Shown: positions 43,016 through 51,895 of the stretch, piece after piece
How the letters are laid out: every line of letters begins with the position of its first letter
Position numbering within the stretch: the first letter of the stretch is position 1
From: Pseudomonas triticifolii
Lineage (GTDB): Bacteria; Pseudomonadota; Gammaproteobacteria; Pseudomonadales; Pseudomonadaceae
Length of the DNA: 64,000 nucleotides
Direction of reading: 5' to 3'
Assembly: GCF_014358015.1 (NCBI RefSeq)
Contig: NZ_JACONV010000005.1
Coordinates: 186,001 to 250,000, forward strand
The notes under the pieces: model-generated
What the model was told of the DNA's origin: nothing
Database searches by the model: none
What the model saw: the letters and a program-made list of their open reading frames with translations, nothing else
Made by a program: the position numbers and the translations under genes

Positions 43016-46000
43016 ATGGACAAGTCTGCAGCAGCGCGTATCGCCCAGCGTTTCGTCGGTTTGCCCGTCGAACAGCGTCGCCAGATCCTCGGCAAGATGA
43101 ACGAGACCGGGCAGAGCTTCCGGTTACTGCCGATTGCCGTGACCCGCCATGACCTGGCTCGCATTCCGCTGTCGTATGCGCAGCAACGCATGGTGTTTCT
43201 CTGGCAACTGGAGCCACACAGCATCGCTTACAACGTGCCGCTGGCGGTGCGCCTCAACGGTCCGCTGAACCCGCAAGCACTTGCCGAAGCGCTCGACCAG
43301 CTGGTGCAGCGCCACGAAACCCTGCGTACCCGTTTTGTCTGCGAAGACGGCGAATATCATCAGCAAATCCTGGCGCAGGGCAGCGTTGCCCTGGCGTGTG
43401 TCAGCGTCGAGGCAGAACAGATCGACGCGCAGGTGCATGCGGAGCTACAAACGCCATTTGACCTGCTGAGCGACACGCTGCTGCGGGTCAAGCTGTTCCA
43501 GTTGAGCGATACCGAACATGTACTGACGGTGTGCATGCACCACGTGGTGTCCGATGGCTGGTCGGGCGAGTTGTTGATTCGTGAATTCGTCCAGTTGTAT
43601 CAGGCGCGGGTCCTTGGCCAAACGGCTGATCTGCCTGAACTGGCGATTCAATACGCCGACTACGCCATCTGGCAACGCGCCTGGCTGGAAGCCGGCGAGG
43701 GCGAGCGTCAGCTGGATTACTGGAAGCAGCAACTGGGCAGCGAGCACCCGTTGCTGAGCTTGCCACTGGACCATGAGCGTCCATTGCAGCCCAGCCATCG
43801 CGGCGCGACCGTGCGGCTCGACCTGTCGGAGCAACTGTGCGCGCAACTGAAGACCCTGGCCCGTAGCCGTGGCCAGACGATCTTTATGCAGGTGCTGGCG
43901 GCGTTGTCAGTGGTGCTGTCGCGGTTCAGCGGGCAGGCCGATATTCGTATCGGCGCGCCGAATGCCGGGCGCACCCGCAGCGAGCTGGAAGGGCTGATCG
44001 GCTTTTTCGTCAACACCCAGGTGCTGCGCGTGCAGGTGGACGAGCGCGATAGTTTCGCGGCATTGCTGGATCAGGTGAAGCAGGTGGTGAGCGGTGCGCA
44101 GTCGCATCAGGAACTGCCGTTCGAACATCTGGTGGACGCCCTGGCACCGGAGCGCAATCTGGGCCACAACCCGCTGTTCCAGTTCAAGATCAACCAGCAT
44201 GTTTACGTGGCCGAGCAGACCGACGCCTCGCGCCAGAGCCTGTCCGGGTTGAGCGTCAGCGAATTTCCGGTGGGCGCGGGCGATGCGCGCTTTGACCTGG
44301 CGTTCGACTTCACCGACACGCCGAGTGGCCTGCGCGGTTACTTCAGCTACGCCACCGACCTGTTCGAGGCGCGCACCATCGAACGCATCGCCGACGCCTT
44401 GCGTGAGGTGCTGCAGGCGCTGGTGCTGGACGTTGACCAGCGTCTGGCCGATCAGCCCTTGACGGTTTCGGCGACTGCGGCCGACGCGCCTCAAGATTTT
44501 GCCTGTTGCGACTTCCTCAGCCTCTGGCAACAGGGTCTGCACAGCGGACGAGACAAGACCGCTGTACGGGCTGGTCAGCAAACCCTGAGCTTTGCGCAAC
44601 TGGAGGCGCAGTCCAACCGCTTCGCCCGCTACCTGCAAACCCAAGGCATTGGCGCAGGCATGACCGTTGCGTTGTGTCAGGATCGCTCTGTGGAATGGGT
44701 GGTCAGCCTGCTGGCGGTGCTGAAGCTGGGCGCGGTGTACCTGCCGCTGGACACCTCGCAGCCTGCCGAGCGCTTGCAGCAACTGGCCAGAGACAGCGGC
44801 GCGGTGCTGCTGATTCATGCCGCAGGTGACGACAAGGCCGACCATCTGGGCGTCTGCCCGGTGCTGGCGTTCGATACGACGCAGTGGGCCGAGGTTGCCG
44901 ATGACGCGTTGGGTATTCAGGTTGCGGCCGAGCAGCCGGCCTACATCATCTACACCTCGGGTTCCACGGGGCAGCCCAAGGGCGTGTTGATCAGCCATGG
45001 CGCGCTGGCCAATTACGTACAGTCGGTACTGACGCGCCTGTCGCTCGATGCCGACGCGAGCATGGCGATGGTCTCCACCGTGGCGGCCGACCTGGGTCAC
45101 ACCCTGCTGTTCGGCGCGCTGGCCTCGGGTCGCACACTGCACCTGTTGTCCCATGAACAGGCGTTCGACCCCGACGGGTTTGCCCGCTACATGGCCGAGC
45201 ATCAGGTGGATATCCTGAAAATCGTTCCCAGCCACCTGCAAGGTCTGTTGCAGGCCGCCAACCCGGCCGACGTGTTGCCCAGGCAGATGCTGATTCTTGG
45301 CGGCGAGGCCAGTGCCTGGGCCTTGATCGAGCAGGTGCGCCTGCTCAAACCGGGTTGCCGTATCGTCAACCACTATGGCCCGACCGAAACCACCGTCGGC
45401 ATTCTCACCCATGAAGTGGCTGAACGATTGCCTGCTTGTCGCAGCGTGCCGGTCGGCCAGCCGCTGGCCAACAGCAGGGCGCGTGTACTGGACGCTTACC
45501 TGAATCCGGTCGCCGAGCGCGTGGCGGGTGAGCTGTATCTGGGCGGCGCAGGTCTCGCGCAGGGTTATCTGGGGCGCGCGGCGATGACCGCCGAACGCTT
45601 CGTGCCGGACCCTGATGCCGATGGCGAGCGCCTGTACCGCGCAGGCGACCGGGCGCGCTGGGTAGACGGCGTGCTGGAATACCTTGGCCGCGCCGACGAT
45701 CAGGTGAAAATCCGCGGCTACCGCGTCGAGCCCGGTGAAGTCGGGCAGCTGTTGCGAACCCTGGACGGCGTGACCGAGGCCGTGGTGCTGGCTCAGCCGC
45801 TGGAAAGCGATCAATCGCGCCTGCAACTGGTGGCATGGTGCGTGGCGTCGGTGAGTGCTGAAACGCTGCGTGAACAACTGGCTGCGCGCCTGCCCGAATA
45901 CCTGGTGCCTGCGCAGATCCTGCTGCTCGAACGCCTGCCGCTGACCGCCAATGGCAAGCTCGACAAGCGTGCATTGCCCAAACCGGGCGTGGTCAAACAG

Positions 46001-49000
46001 CGCTACACCGCACCGGTCGGCGAGATCGAGGAAAAGCTCGCGGCCGTCTGGGCCGATGTGCTCAAGCTGGAACAGGTGGGCAGCACCGACAACTTCTTCG
46101 AGCTGGGCGGTGACTCGATCCTCAGCCTGCAAATCATCGCCCGCGCCAAGCGTCAGGGCATCAAGCTCAGCCCCAAGCAACTGTTCGAAAAGCAGACCAT
46201 CGGCCAGTTGGCTTCGGTGGCGAAGCTTATCCAGAAGAAACCGGCAGCCGCCGTGGAGCAGGTCAGCGGTTCGTTGCCGCTGTTGCCGATACAGGCACGC
46301 TTCTTCGAGCTGGAGATTCCCGAGCGCCATCACTGGAACCAGGCGGTGATGCTCAAGCCCAACACCCGGCTGGACGCCACAGCGCTGCAAAACGCGCTGA
46401 CCGCGCTGATCGAGCAGCACGACGCGCTGCGTCTGGGCTTCGCGCAACAGGGCGGACAGTGGCACGCCACCTTTGGCGCGCTGAACACCGGTGATGTGCT
46501 GTGGAGGCATGAACTGGACGATCCGCAACGCCTGACCGAACTGGCCGACGAAGCGCAACGCAGTCTCGACCTGAAAAACGGCCCGCTGCTGCGCGCCGTG
46601 CTGGTGACACTGCCGCAGGACGAGCAACGGCTGCTGCTGGTCATCCATCACCTCGTTGTGGATGGCGTGTCGTGGCGGGTAGTGCTGGAAGACCTGCAAC
46701 AGGCGTATCAGGCTGTTTCCACAGGTCAGCCCGTCACGCTGCCGGGCAAGACCAGCTCCCTGAAAACCTGGGCCGAACACCTGCAAGCGTATGCGCAGAG
46801 CGCCGCGCTGGAGCAGGAACTGGGCTGGTGGCAGAGCCAGTTACAGGACGTCAGTGACGAACTGCCCTGCGACAACCCGCACGGCGGGCAGCAGCAGAAA
46901 CACGCCACGTCGGTGGTCACGCAGCTCGACAGCCAACGGACCCGGCAACTGCTGCAGGATGCGCCTGCTGCCTATCGCACCCAGATCAACGACCTGCTGC
47001 TGACCGCGCTGGCGCGGGTGATCAGCCGCTGGACCGAGCGTTCCGACGTGCTGATCCGTCTGGAAGGCCATGGTCGCGAGGACTTGTTCGATACTCTGGA
47101 TATCACGCGCACGGTCGGCTGGTTCAGCAATCTGTACCCGGTCAGGCTGTCGCCGCAGGAGGCATTGTCCGACTCGATCATGACCATCAAGGAACAATTG
47201 CGTGCGGTGCCGGACAAGGGCATCGGTTATGGCGCGCTGCGGTATCTGGGCAGCGACTCGGCGCGTCAAACGCTGCAGCAGTTGCCGCAAGGCAGCATCG
47301 TGTTCAACTACCTGGGCCAGTTCGACGGCAGTTTCGATGCGCAGGACGCGTTGTTTACCCCATCGGCCGACAGCGCGGGCGCCTCTCAAAGCGCCGAAGC
47401 GCCGCTGGCTGCGCCGATCAGCATCAATGGTCAGGTGTACGGCGGCGAGCTGCGCCTGAGCTGGAGTTTCAGCGGCGCGGTGTTCGAGACCGCTACCGTG
47501 CAGCGTCTGGCCGACGACTACGCGCTGGAGCTGCAGCAGCTCATCGCGCATTGCACCTCGGAGGGTATGGCCGGTGTGACACCGTCCGACTTCCCATTGG
47601 CTCGTCTGACTCAGACGCAACTGAACAGCCTGCCGATGGCCGCGCAGCAGATCGAAGACCTCTACCCGCTGGCACCGATGCAGCAAGGCATGCTGTTCCA
47701 TACGTTGTTCGAGCAGGAGGCGGGCCACTACATCAATCAGATGCGCGTCGAGGTCAGCGGTCTGGACGTCTCGCGTTTCAAGGCCGCCTGGCAGGCGACG
47801 CTGGATGCCCATGACGTGCTGCGCAGCGGTTTCGTCAGCCACCTGGATCAGTCGTTACAAGTAGTGTTGCGCGACGTGTCGATGCCGTTCACCGAGCTGG
47901 ATGCCAGAGGACAGGCTCCGCAATGGCTCGGCGAATGGGCCGATGCGGACCGTCAGCAGGGTTTCGACCTGACCCGCGCGCCGTTGCTGCGTCTGGCCGC
48001 AGTGCGTACTGGCGAGAGTACCCATCAACTGATCTACACCAGCCATCACATCCTCATGGACGGCTGGAGCAGTTCGCGCCTGCTGGGCGAAGTGCTGCAA
48101 CGCTACAGCGGCCAAGTGCCAATAAGGCAGACCAGCCGTTACAGGGATTACATCGAATGGCTGCAACGTCAGGACGCGACGCTCAGCGAACGTTTCTGGA
48201 CCGCACAACTGACGGAACTGGACGAGCCGACCCGCCTGATGCAGTGTTTCAAATCGCCGCCGGGCGACGCAGGTCAGGGCGATTATCTGCGCCTGATCGA
48301 CGCAGCATCCACCCAGGCCTTGAGCGAATTTGCCCGCGAGCAGCGCGTGACCCTCAATACCCTGGTGCAATCGGCGTGGCTGCTGGTGCTGCAACGCTAT
48401 ACCGGGCAGTCCAGCGTGACCTTTGGCGCGACCGTCGCCGGACGCCCCGCAGACCTGCCGGGCGTCGAGGAGCAGCTTGGTCTGTTCATCAACACCTTGC
48501 CGGTGATCGCCAGCCCGCGTCCCGAGCAACCTGTGGCCGACTGGGTGCAACAGGTGCAGGCGAAAAACCTTGCCCTGCGCGAGCATGAGCACACACCGCT
48601 GTACGACATTCAGCGTTGGGCGCGCAGCGGCGGTGACGCGCTGTTCGACAGCATTCTGGTGTTCGAGAACTACCCGGTGTCCGACGCGCTGCAACAGACC
48701 GCACCGCCAGGGCTGGTGTTCGGCGGTCTGCACACCCAAGAGCAGACGCATTACCCGCTGACGCTGGTGGTCAATCTGGGACAGACCCTGTCGATGCGTT
48801 TCAGCTACGACCGCCAGTGCATGAGCGAAGCCGATGTGGCGCAATTATCAGCGCATTTCCAGCACCTGTTGCAGGCGTTGATTCGCGATCCGCAGGCCGC
48901 CATTGGCGAGCTGACGTTGCTGGATCAGCCTGAGCAACAGCAGGTGCTGCGCGACTGGAACGCGACGGCTGCGGCGTTCCCGAGCGAGCAATGCGTTCAT

Positions 49001-51655
49001 TCGCTGATCGAAGCCCAGGTACTGGCCACGCCGGATGCTGCGGCGCTGATCTTTGACGGCAACTCCCTGAGCTACGTGCAACTCAACGACCGCGCCAACC
49101 AACTGGCGCATAAGCTGCGCGAGTCGGGTGTCCGCCCGGATGTGCGAGTCGGCATCTGTGTCGAGCGCAGTCTGGAACTGGTGATCGGCCTGCTGGCCAT
49201 CATCAAGGCAGGCGGTGCCTACGTGCCGCTGGACCCGGATTATCCCGAGGACCGACTGGCGTACATGATGCAGGACAGCGGTATCGGTCTGCTGCTGACC
49301 CAGACGAAGCTTTTGGAGCGTCTGCCGCTGCCTGCCGGCGTGCAGAGCCTGTGTCTGGATCAGGACAGCGACTGGCTGAGCGGCTACAGCCGTGCCAACC
49401 CGGTCAACCTGACCGATCCGCTGAATCTGGCCTACATGATTTACACCTCGGGCTCCACCGGCAAACCCAAGGGCGCGGGCAACAGCCATCGTGCGCTGGT
49501 CAACCGCCTGCACTGGATGCAGAAGGCTTACAGGATCGATGCGACCGACACCGTGTTGCAGAAAACCCCGTTCAGCTTCGACGTGTCGGTCTGGGAATTC
49601 TTCTGGCCGCTGCTGACCGGCGCGCGTCTGGCTGTGGCATTGCCGGGCGATCATCGTGACCCGGAGCGACTGGTGCAGACGATTCGCCAGCATCAGGTCA
49701 CAACGCTGCATTTCGTGCCGTCGATGCTGCAAGCCTTCCTCACTCATCAGCAGGTGGAAAGCTGCCAGAGCCTGAAGCGCGTGGTGTGCAGTGGCGAAGC
49801 CTTGTCAGCGGAACTTGCCGGGCAGGTGCTCAAGCGCTTGCCGCAAGTCGGCCTGTACAACCTCTATGGCCCGACCGAAGCGGCCATCGACGTCACGCAC
49901 TGGACCTGCACCCCGGACGACGTGCTGAGCGTGCCGATCGGGCGTCCCATCGATAACCTCAAGACTCATATCCTCGACGACGGTCTGCTGCCTGCCGCAC
50001 CGGGCGTGGCAGCAGAACTGTACCTGGGCGGCGTCGGCCTGGCGCGGGGTTATCACCAACGCGCCGCGCTGACGGCCGAACGTTTCGTGCCGGACCCGTT
50101 CGACGAGCAGGGCGGCGGGCGTCTGTATCGCACCGGCGATCTGGCGCGCTATCGAAACGAAGGGCAAAACAACGGCGTGATCGACTACGCCGGGCGTATC
50201 GATCATCAGGTGAAAATCCGCGGTCTGCGCATCGAGCTGGGTGAAATCGAGGCGCGGCTGCATGAACACGCAGCCGTTCGCGAAGCCAGCGTGATCGACA
50301 TCGACGGCCCGACCGGCAAACAGCTGGTGGCCTATCTGGTGACGGACGCTGTGGTTCAGGATGCAGACGCCTTGCGTGAAGCGCTGACAACACAACTCAA
50401 GGCGCATCTGCCGGATTACATGGTGCCTGCGCATTTCGTGCTGCTCGACGCCATGCCGCTGACCGCCAACGGCAAGCTGGACCGCCGTGCTTTACCCAAG
50501 CCTGAATCAAGTCGTGCGCACGGTTACGTTGCGCCGCGTACCGGGCTGGAACAGCGTCTGGCTGCGCTTTGGGAGCAGGTGCTGCACGTCGAACGGGTCG
50601 GCCTGAACGACAACTTCTTTGCCTTGGGCGGGCATTCTTTGCTGGCGGTTTCGCTGGCCGGGCGGATCCGCGAGACGTTTGATGTCTCGATCAAATTGCA
50701 TGACTTTCTGTTGATGCAGACCCTGGGCGAGCTGGCCGATTTCATGCGCGCTGGCGAGGCCAAGGTCAAGTCGGCGGTAATCGCCATGAACACCAGCCAG
50801 TCGACCCGAACCCCCTTGTTCTGCCTGCCACCGGGCGGCGGCGGTACGTATTCCTACTACCCGCTGGCGGGCAGGCTGAACGACGACCGCGTGGTCTACG
50901 GGCTGGTCAACAAGGCGTACGTGGTGCCGGGCTGGTTCGACACGTCCTGGACGGACATGGTTGATTATTACGTCGAACAGATTCGCAATACCCAGCCGGT
51001 CGGACCTTACAGCCTGCTGGGCTGGTCGATGGGCGGCGCGCTGGCCATTGACATCGCCCATCGTCTGGAAGGTGCGGGCGAGACCGTGGAATTCGTCGGG
51101 CTGGTGGACACTCAGTTGCCAGCGTCCGTCGGTATGGCATTCATTCAGGAAAACCCGGAAAGCCTTACCCGAAACCAGGGTGAAAACTACTACCGCAGCC
51201 TGATCAAGAGTCTCCAGGCCTTCGTGCCGGGCTTGCAGGAGGAGGCCATTGTTGCGTTGATCGACACGGCGCAGCAGTCGTTGTCCAGCGAACAGGAGGT
51301 CATCGATTGGGTCATCGACAAGGTTGCACTCGACGCAGGCATGAGCGTTGATAGCCTGCGCAGTGTGTTCCAGGACATCGCCGTGCAGGACGAAATCGAA
51401 ACCGGCTACCGACTGCTGGAAGCCAACGCACGCTTGAGTGAAGCCTTCACCTTGAAACCGTTGAACGTGAAAGTGGATTGCTGGTGGGCAGGGCAAAGCC
51501 GTGAGCCTGAGCAGATTGCCAAAGCTGAACGGGTGGTGCTCGAACAGTGCTCGGTGAATGGACTGGGCAGTTCCTGCGTTGTCGATCAACGCCATGACAA
51601 CGTGGTGATTGCCGATGCGTTTCTGGACGGGCTGGTGGCGCGGTTGAGGACGTAG
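43016..51655 (+). CDS. Pyoverdine side-chain NRPS 4: C-A(Asp)-T-E-C-A(Ser)-T-TE
   Basis: A 2879-residue terminal synthetase. C HHVVSDGW (about 175), A TSGSTG (646), T LGGDS (1030), E HHLVVDG (1211), DCL C HHILMDGW (1676), A (2143), T FFALGGHS (2537), thioesterase with GWSMGG (2668) and a late RHDN for the catalytic His. Codes: DLTKIGHVG = Asp (OHAsp after hydroxylation, D after E) and DVWHVSLID = Ser. The TE releases, and may cyclise, the finished peptide. ATG at 43016 lies one base after the previous stop. The first module plus the DCL C domain is a clear paralogue of the NRPS 2 block. Confidence 0.95.
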   Translation: MDKSAAARIAQRFVGLPVEQRRQILGKMNETGQSFRLLPIAVTRHDLARIPLSYAQQRMVFLWQLEPHSIAYNVPLAVRLNGPLNPQALAEALDQLVQRHETLRTRFVCEDGEYHQQILAQGSVALACVSVEAEQIDAQVHAELQTPFDLLSDTLLRVKLFQLSDTEHVLTVCMHHVVSDGWSGELLIREFVQLYQARVLGQTADLPELAIQYADYAIWQRAWLEAGEGERQLDYWKQQLGSEHPLLSLPLDHERPLQPSHRGATVRLDLSEQLCAQLKTLARSRGQTIFMQVLAALSVVLSRFSGQADIRIGAPNAGRTRSELEGLIGFFVNTQVLRVQVDERDSFAALLDQVKQVVSGAQSHQELPFEHLVDALAPERNLGHNPLFQFKINQHVYVAEQTDASRQSLSGLSVSEFPVGAGDARFDLAFDFTDTPSGLRGYFSYATDLFEARTIERIADALREVLQALVLDVDQRLADQPLTVSATAADAPQDFACCDFLSLWQQGLHSGRDKTAVRAGQQTLSFAQLEAQSNRFARYLQTQGIGAGMTVALCQDRSVEWVVSLLAVLKLGAVYLPLDTSQPAERLQQLARDSGAVLLIHAAGDDKADHLGVCPVLAFDTTQWAEVADDALGIQVAAEQPAYIIYTSGSTGQPKGVLISHGALANYVQSVLTRLSLDADASMAMVSTVAADLGHTLLFGALASGRTLHLLSHEQAFDPDGFARYMAEHQVDILKIVPSHLQGLLQAANPADVLPRQMLILGGEASAWALIEQVRLLKPGCRIVNHYGPTETTVGILTHEVAERLPACRSVPVGQPLANSRARVLDAYLNPVAERVAGELYLGGAGLAQGYLGRAAMTAERFVPDPDADGERLYRAGDRARWVDGVLEYLGRADDQVKIRGYRVEPGEVGQLLRTLDGVTEAVVLAQPLESDQSRLQLVAWCVASVSAETLREQLAARLPEYLVPAQILLLERLPLTANGKLDKRALPKPGVVKQRYTAPVGEIEEKLAAVWADVLKLEQVGSTDNFFELGGDSILSLQIIARAKRQGIKLSPKQLFEKQTIGQLASVAKLIQKKPAAAVEQVSGSLPLLPIQARFFELEIPERHHWNQAVMLKPNTRLDATALQNALTALIEQHDALRLGFAQQGGQWHATFGALNTGDVLWRHELDDPQRLTELADEAQRSLDLKNGPLLRAVLVTLPQDEQRLLLVIHHLVVDGVSWRVVLEDLQQAYQAVSTGQPVTLPGKTSSLKTWAEHLQAYAQSAALEQELGWWQSQLQDVSDELPCDNPHGGQQQKHATSVVTQLDSQRTRQLLQDAPAAYRTQINDLLLTALARVISRWTERSDVLIRLEGHGREDLFDTLDITRTVGWFSNLYPVRLSPQEALSDSIMTIKEQLRAVPDKGIGYGALRYLGSDSARQTLQQLPQGSIVFNYLGQFDGSFDAQDALFTPSADSAGASQSAEAPLAAPISINGQVYGGELRLSWSFSGAVFETATVQRLADDYALELQQLIAHCTSEGMAGVTPSDFPLARLTQTQLNSLPMAAQQIEDLYPLAPMQQGMLFHTLFEQEAGHYINQMRVEVSGLDVSRFKAAWQATLDAHDVLRSGFVSHLDQSLQVVLRDVSMPFTELDARGQAPQWLGEWADADRQQGFDLTRAPLLRLAAVRTGESTHQLIYTSHHILMDGWSSSRLLGEVLQRYSGQVPIRQTSRYRDYIEWLQRQDATLSERFWTAQLTELDEPTRLMQCFKSPPGDAGQGDYLRLIDAASTQALSEFAREQRVTLNTLVQSAWLLVLQRYTGQSSVTFGATVAGRPADLPGVEEQLGLFINTLPVIASPRPEQPVADWVQQVQAKNLALREHEHTPLYDIQRWARSGGDALFDSILVFENYPVSDALQQTAPPGLVFGGLHTQEQTHYPLTLVVNLGQTLSMRFSYDRQCMSEADVAQLSAHFQHLLQALIRDPQAAIGELTLLDQPEQQQVLRDWNATAAAFPSEQCVHSLIEAQVLATPDAAALIFDGNSLSYVQLNDRANQLAHKLRESGVRPDVRVGICVERSLELVIGLLAIIKAGGAYVPLDPDYPEDRLAYMMQDSGIGLLLTQTKLLERLPLPAGVQSLCLDQDSDWLSGYSRANPVNLTDPLNLAYMIYTSGSTGKPKGAGNSHRALVNRLHWMQKAYRIDATDTVLQKTPFSFDVSVWEFFWPLLTGARLAVALPGDHRDPERLVQTIRQHQVTTLHFVPSMLQAFLTHQQVESCQSLKRVVCSGEALSAELAGQVLKRLPQVGLYNLYGPTEAAIDVTHWTCTPDDVLSVPIGRPIDNLKTHILDDGLLPAAPGVAAELYLGGVGLARGYHQRAALTAERFVPDPFDEQGGGRLYRTGDLARYRNEGQNNGVIDYAGRIDHQVKIRGLRIELGEIEARLHEHAAVREASVIDIDGPTGKQLVAYLVTDAVVQDADALREALTTQLKAHLPDYMVPAHFVLLDAMPLTANGKLDRRALPKPESSRAHGYVAPRTGLEQRLAALWEQVLHVERVGLNDNFFALGGHSLLAVSLAGRIRETFDVSIKLHDFLLMQTLGELADFMRAGEAKVKSAVIAMNTSQSTRTPLFCLPPGGGGTYSYYPLAGRLNDDRVVYGLVNKAYVVPGWFDTSWTDMVDYYVEQIRNTQPVGPYSLLGWSMGGALAIDIAHRLEGAGETVEFVGLVDTQLPASVGMAFIQENPESLTRNQGENYYRSLIKSLQAFVPGLQEEAIVALIDTAQQSLSSEQEVIDWVIDKVALDAGMSVDSLRSVFQDIAVQDEIETGYRLLEANARLSEAFTLKPLNVKVDCWWAGQSREPEQIAKAERVVLEQCSVNGLGSSCVVDQRHDNVVIADAFLDGLVARLRT

Positions 51656-51711
51656 TCCGTTGCGGACGCGTTCCAGGCTTTACGATGCAGCGCCGTCTCT
51701 CAGCCAGCATC

Positions 51712-51764
51712 TGATCTGCACCCCAAAAGCTGGACACCCATCTGACTTCCTGGGGTGCAGATCA
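51712..51764. repeat. 53-bp perfect-armed palindrome resembling an IS end
   Basis: Arms TGATCTGCACCCC (51712-51724) and GGGGTGCAGATCA (51752-51764) are perfect 13-bp inverted repeats around a 27-bp centre containing AAAAGCTGGACACCC. The bases resemble IS3-family termini as I remember them. No transposase remains. It lies 56 bp after the last NRPS stop and could also end that transcript. Confidence 0.55.
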
Positions 51765-51768
51765 ATCT

Positions 51769-51853
51769 GTGGGAGGGGGCTTGCCCGCGATGAAGTCGAC
51801 GCGGTATGCCAGAAATACGCGTCATCGTTCTTCGCCGGCAAGCCGCCTCCCAC
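51769..51853. repeat. REP inverted pair between NRPS 4 and fpvA
   Basis: GTGGGAGGGGGCTTGCCCGC at 51769-51791 and TTCGCCGGCAAGCCGCCTCC at 51831-51853 form an inverted pair in the 240-bp gap between two convergent genes, the usual site for REP elements. Confidence 0.85.
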
Positions 51854-51895
51854 AGTCCGGTGTTTGCTTACTGGGTTCTGTAACCCGCCCGACCG

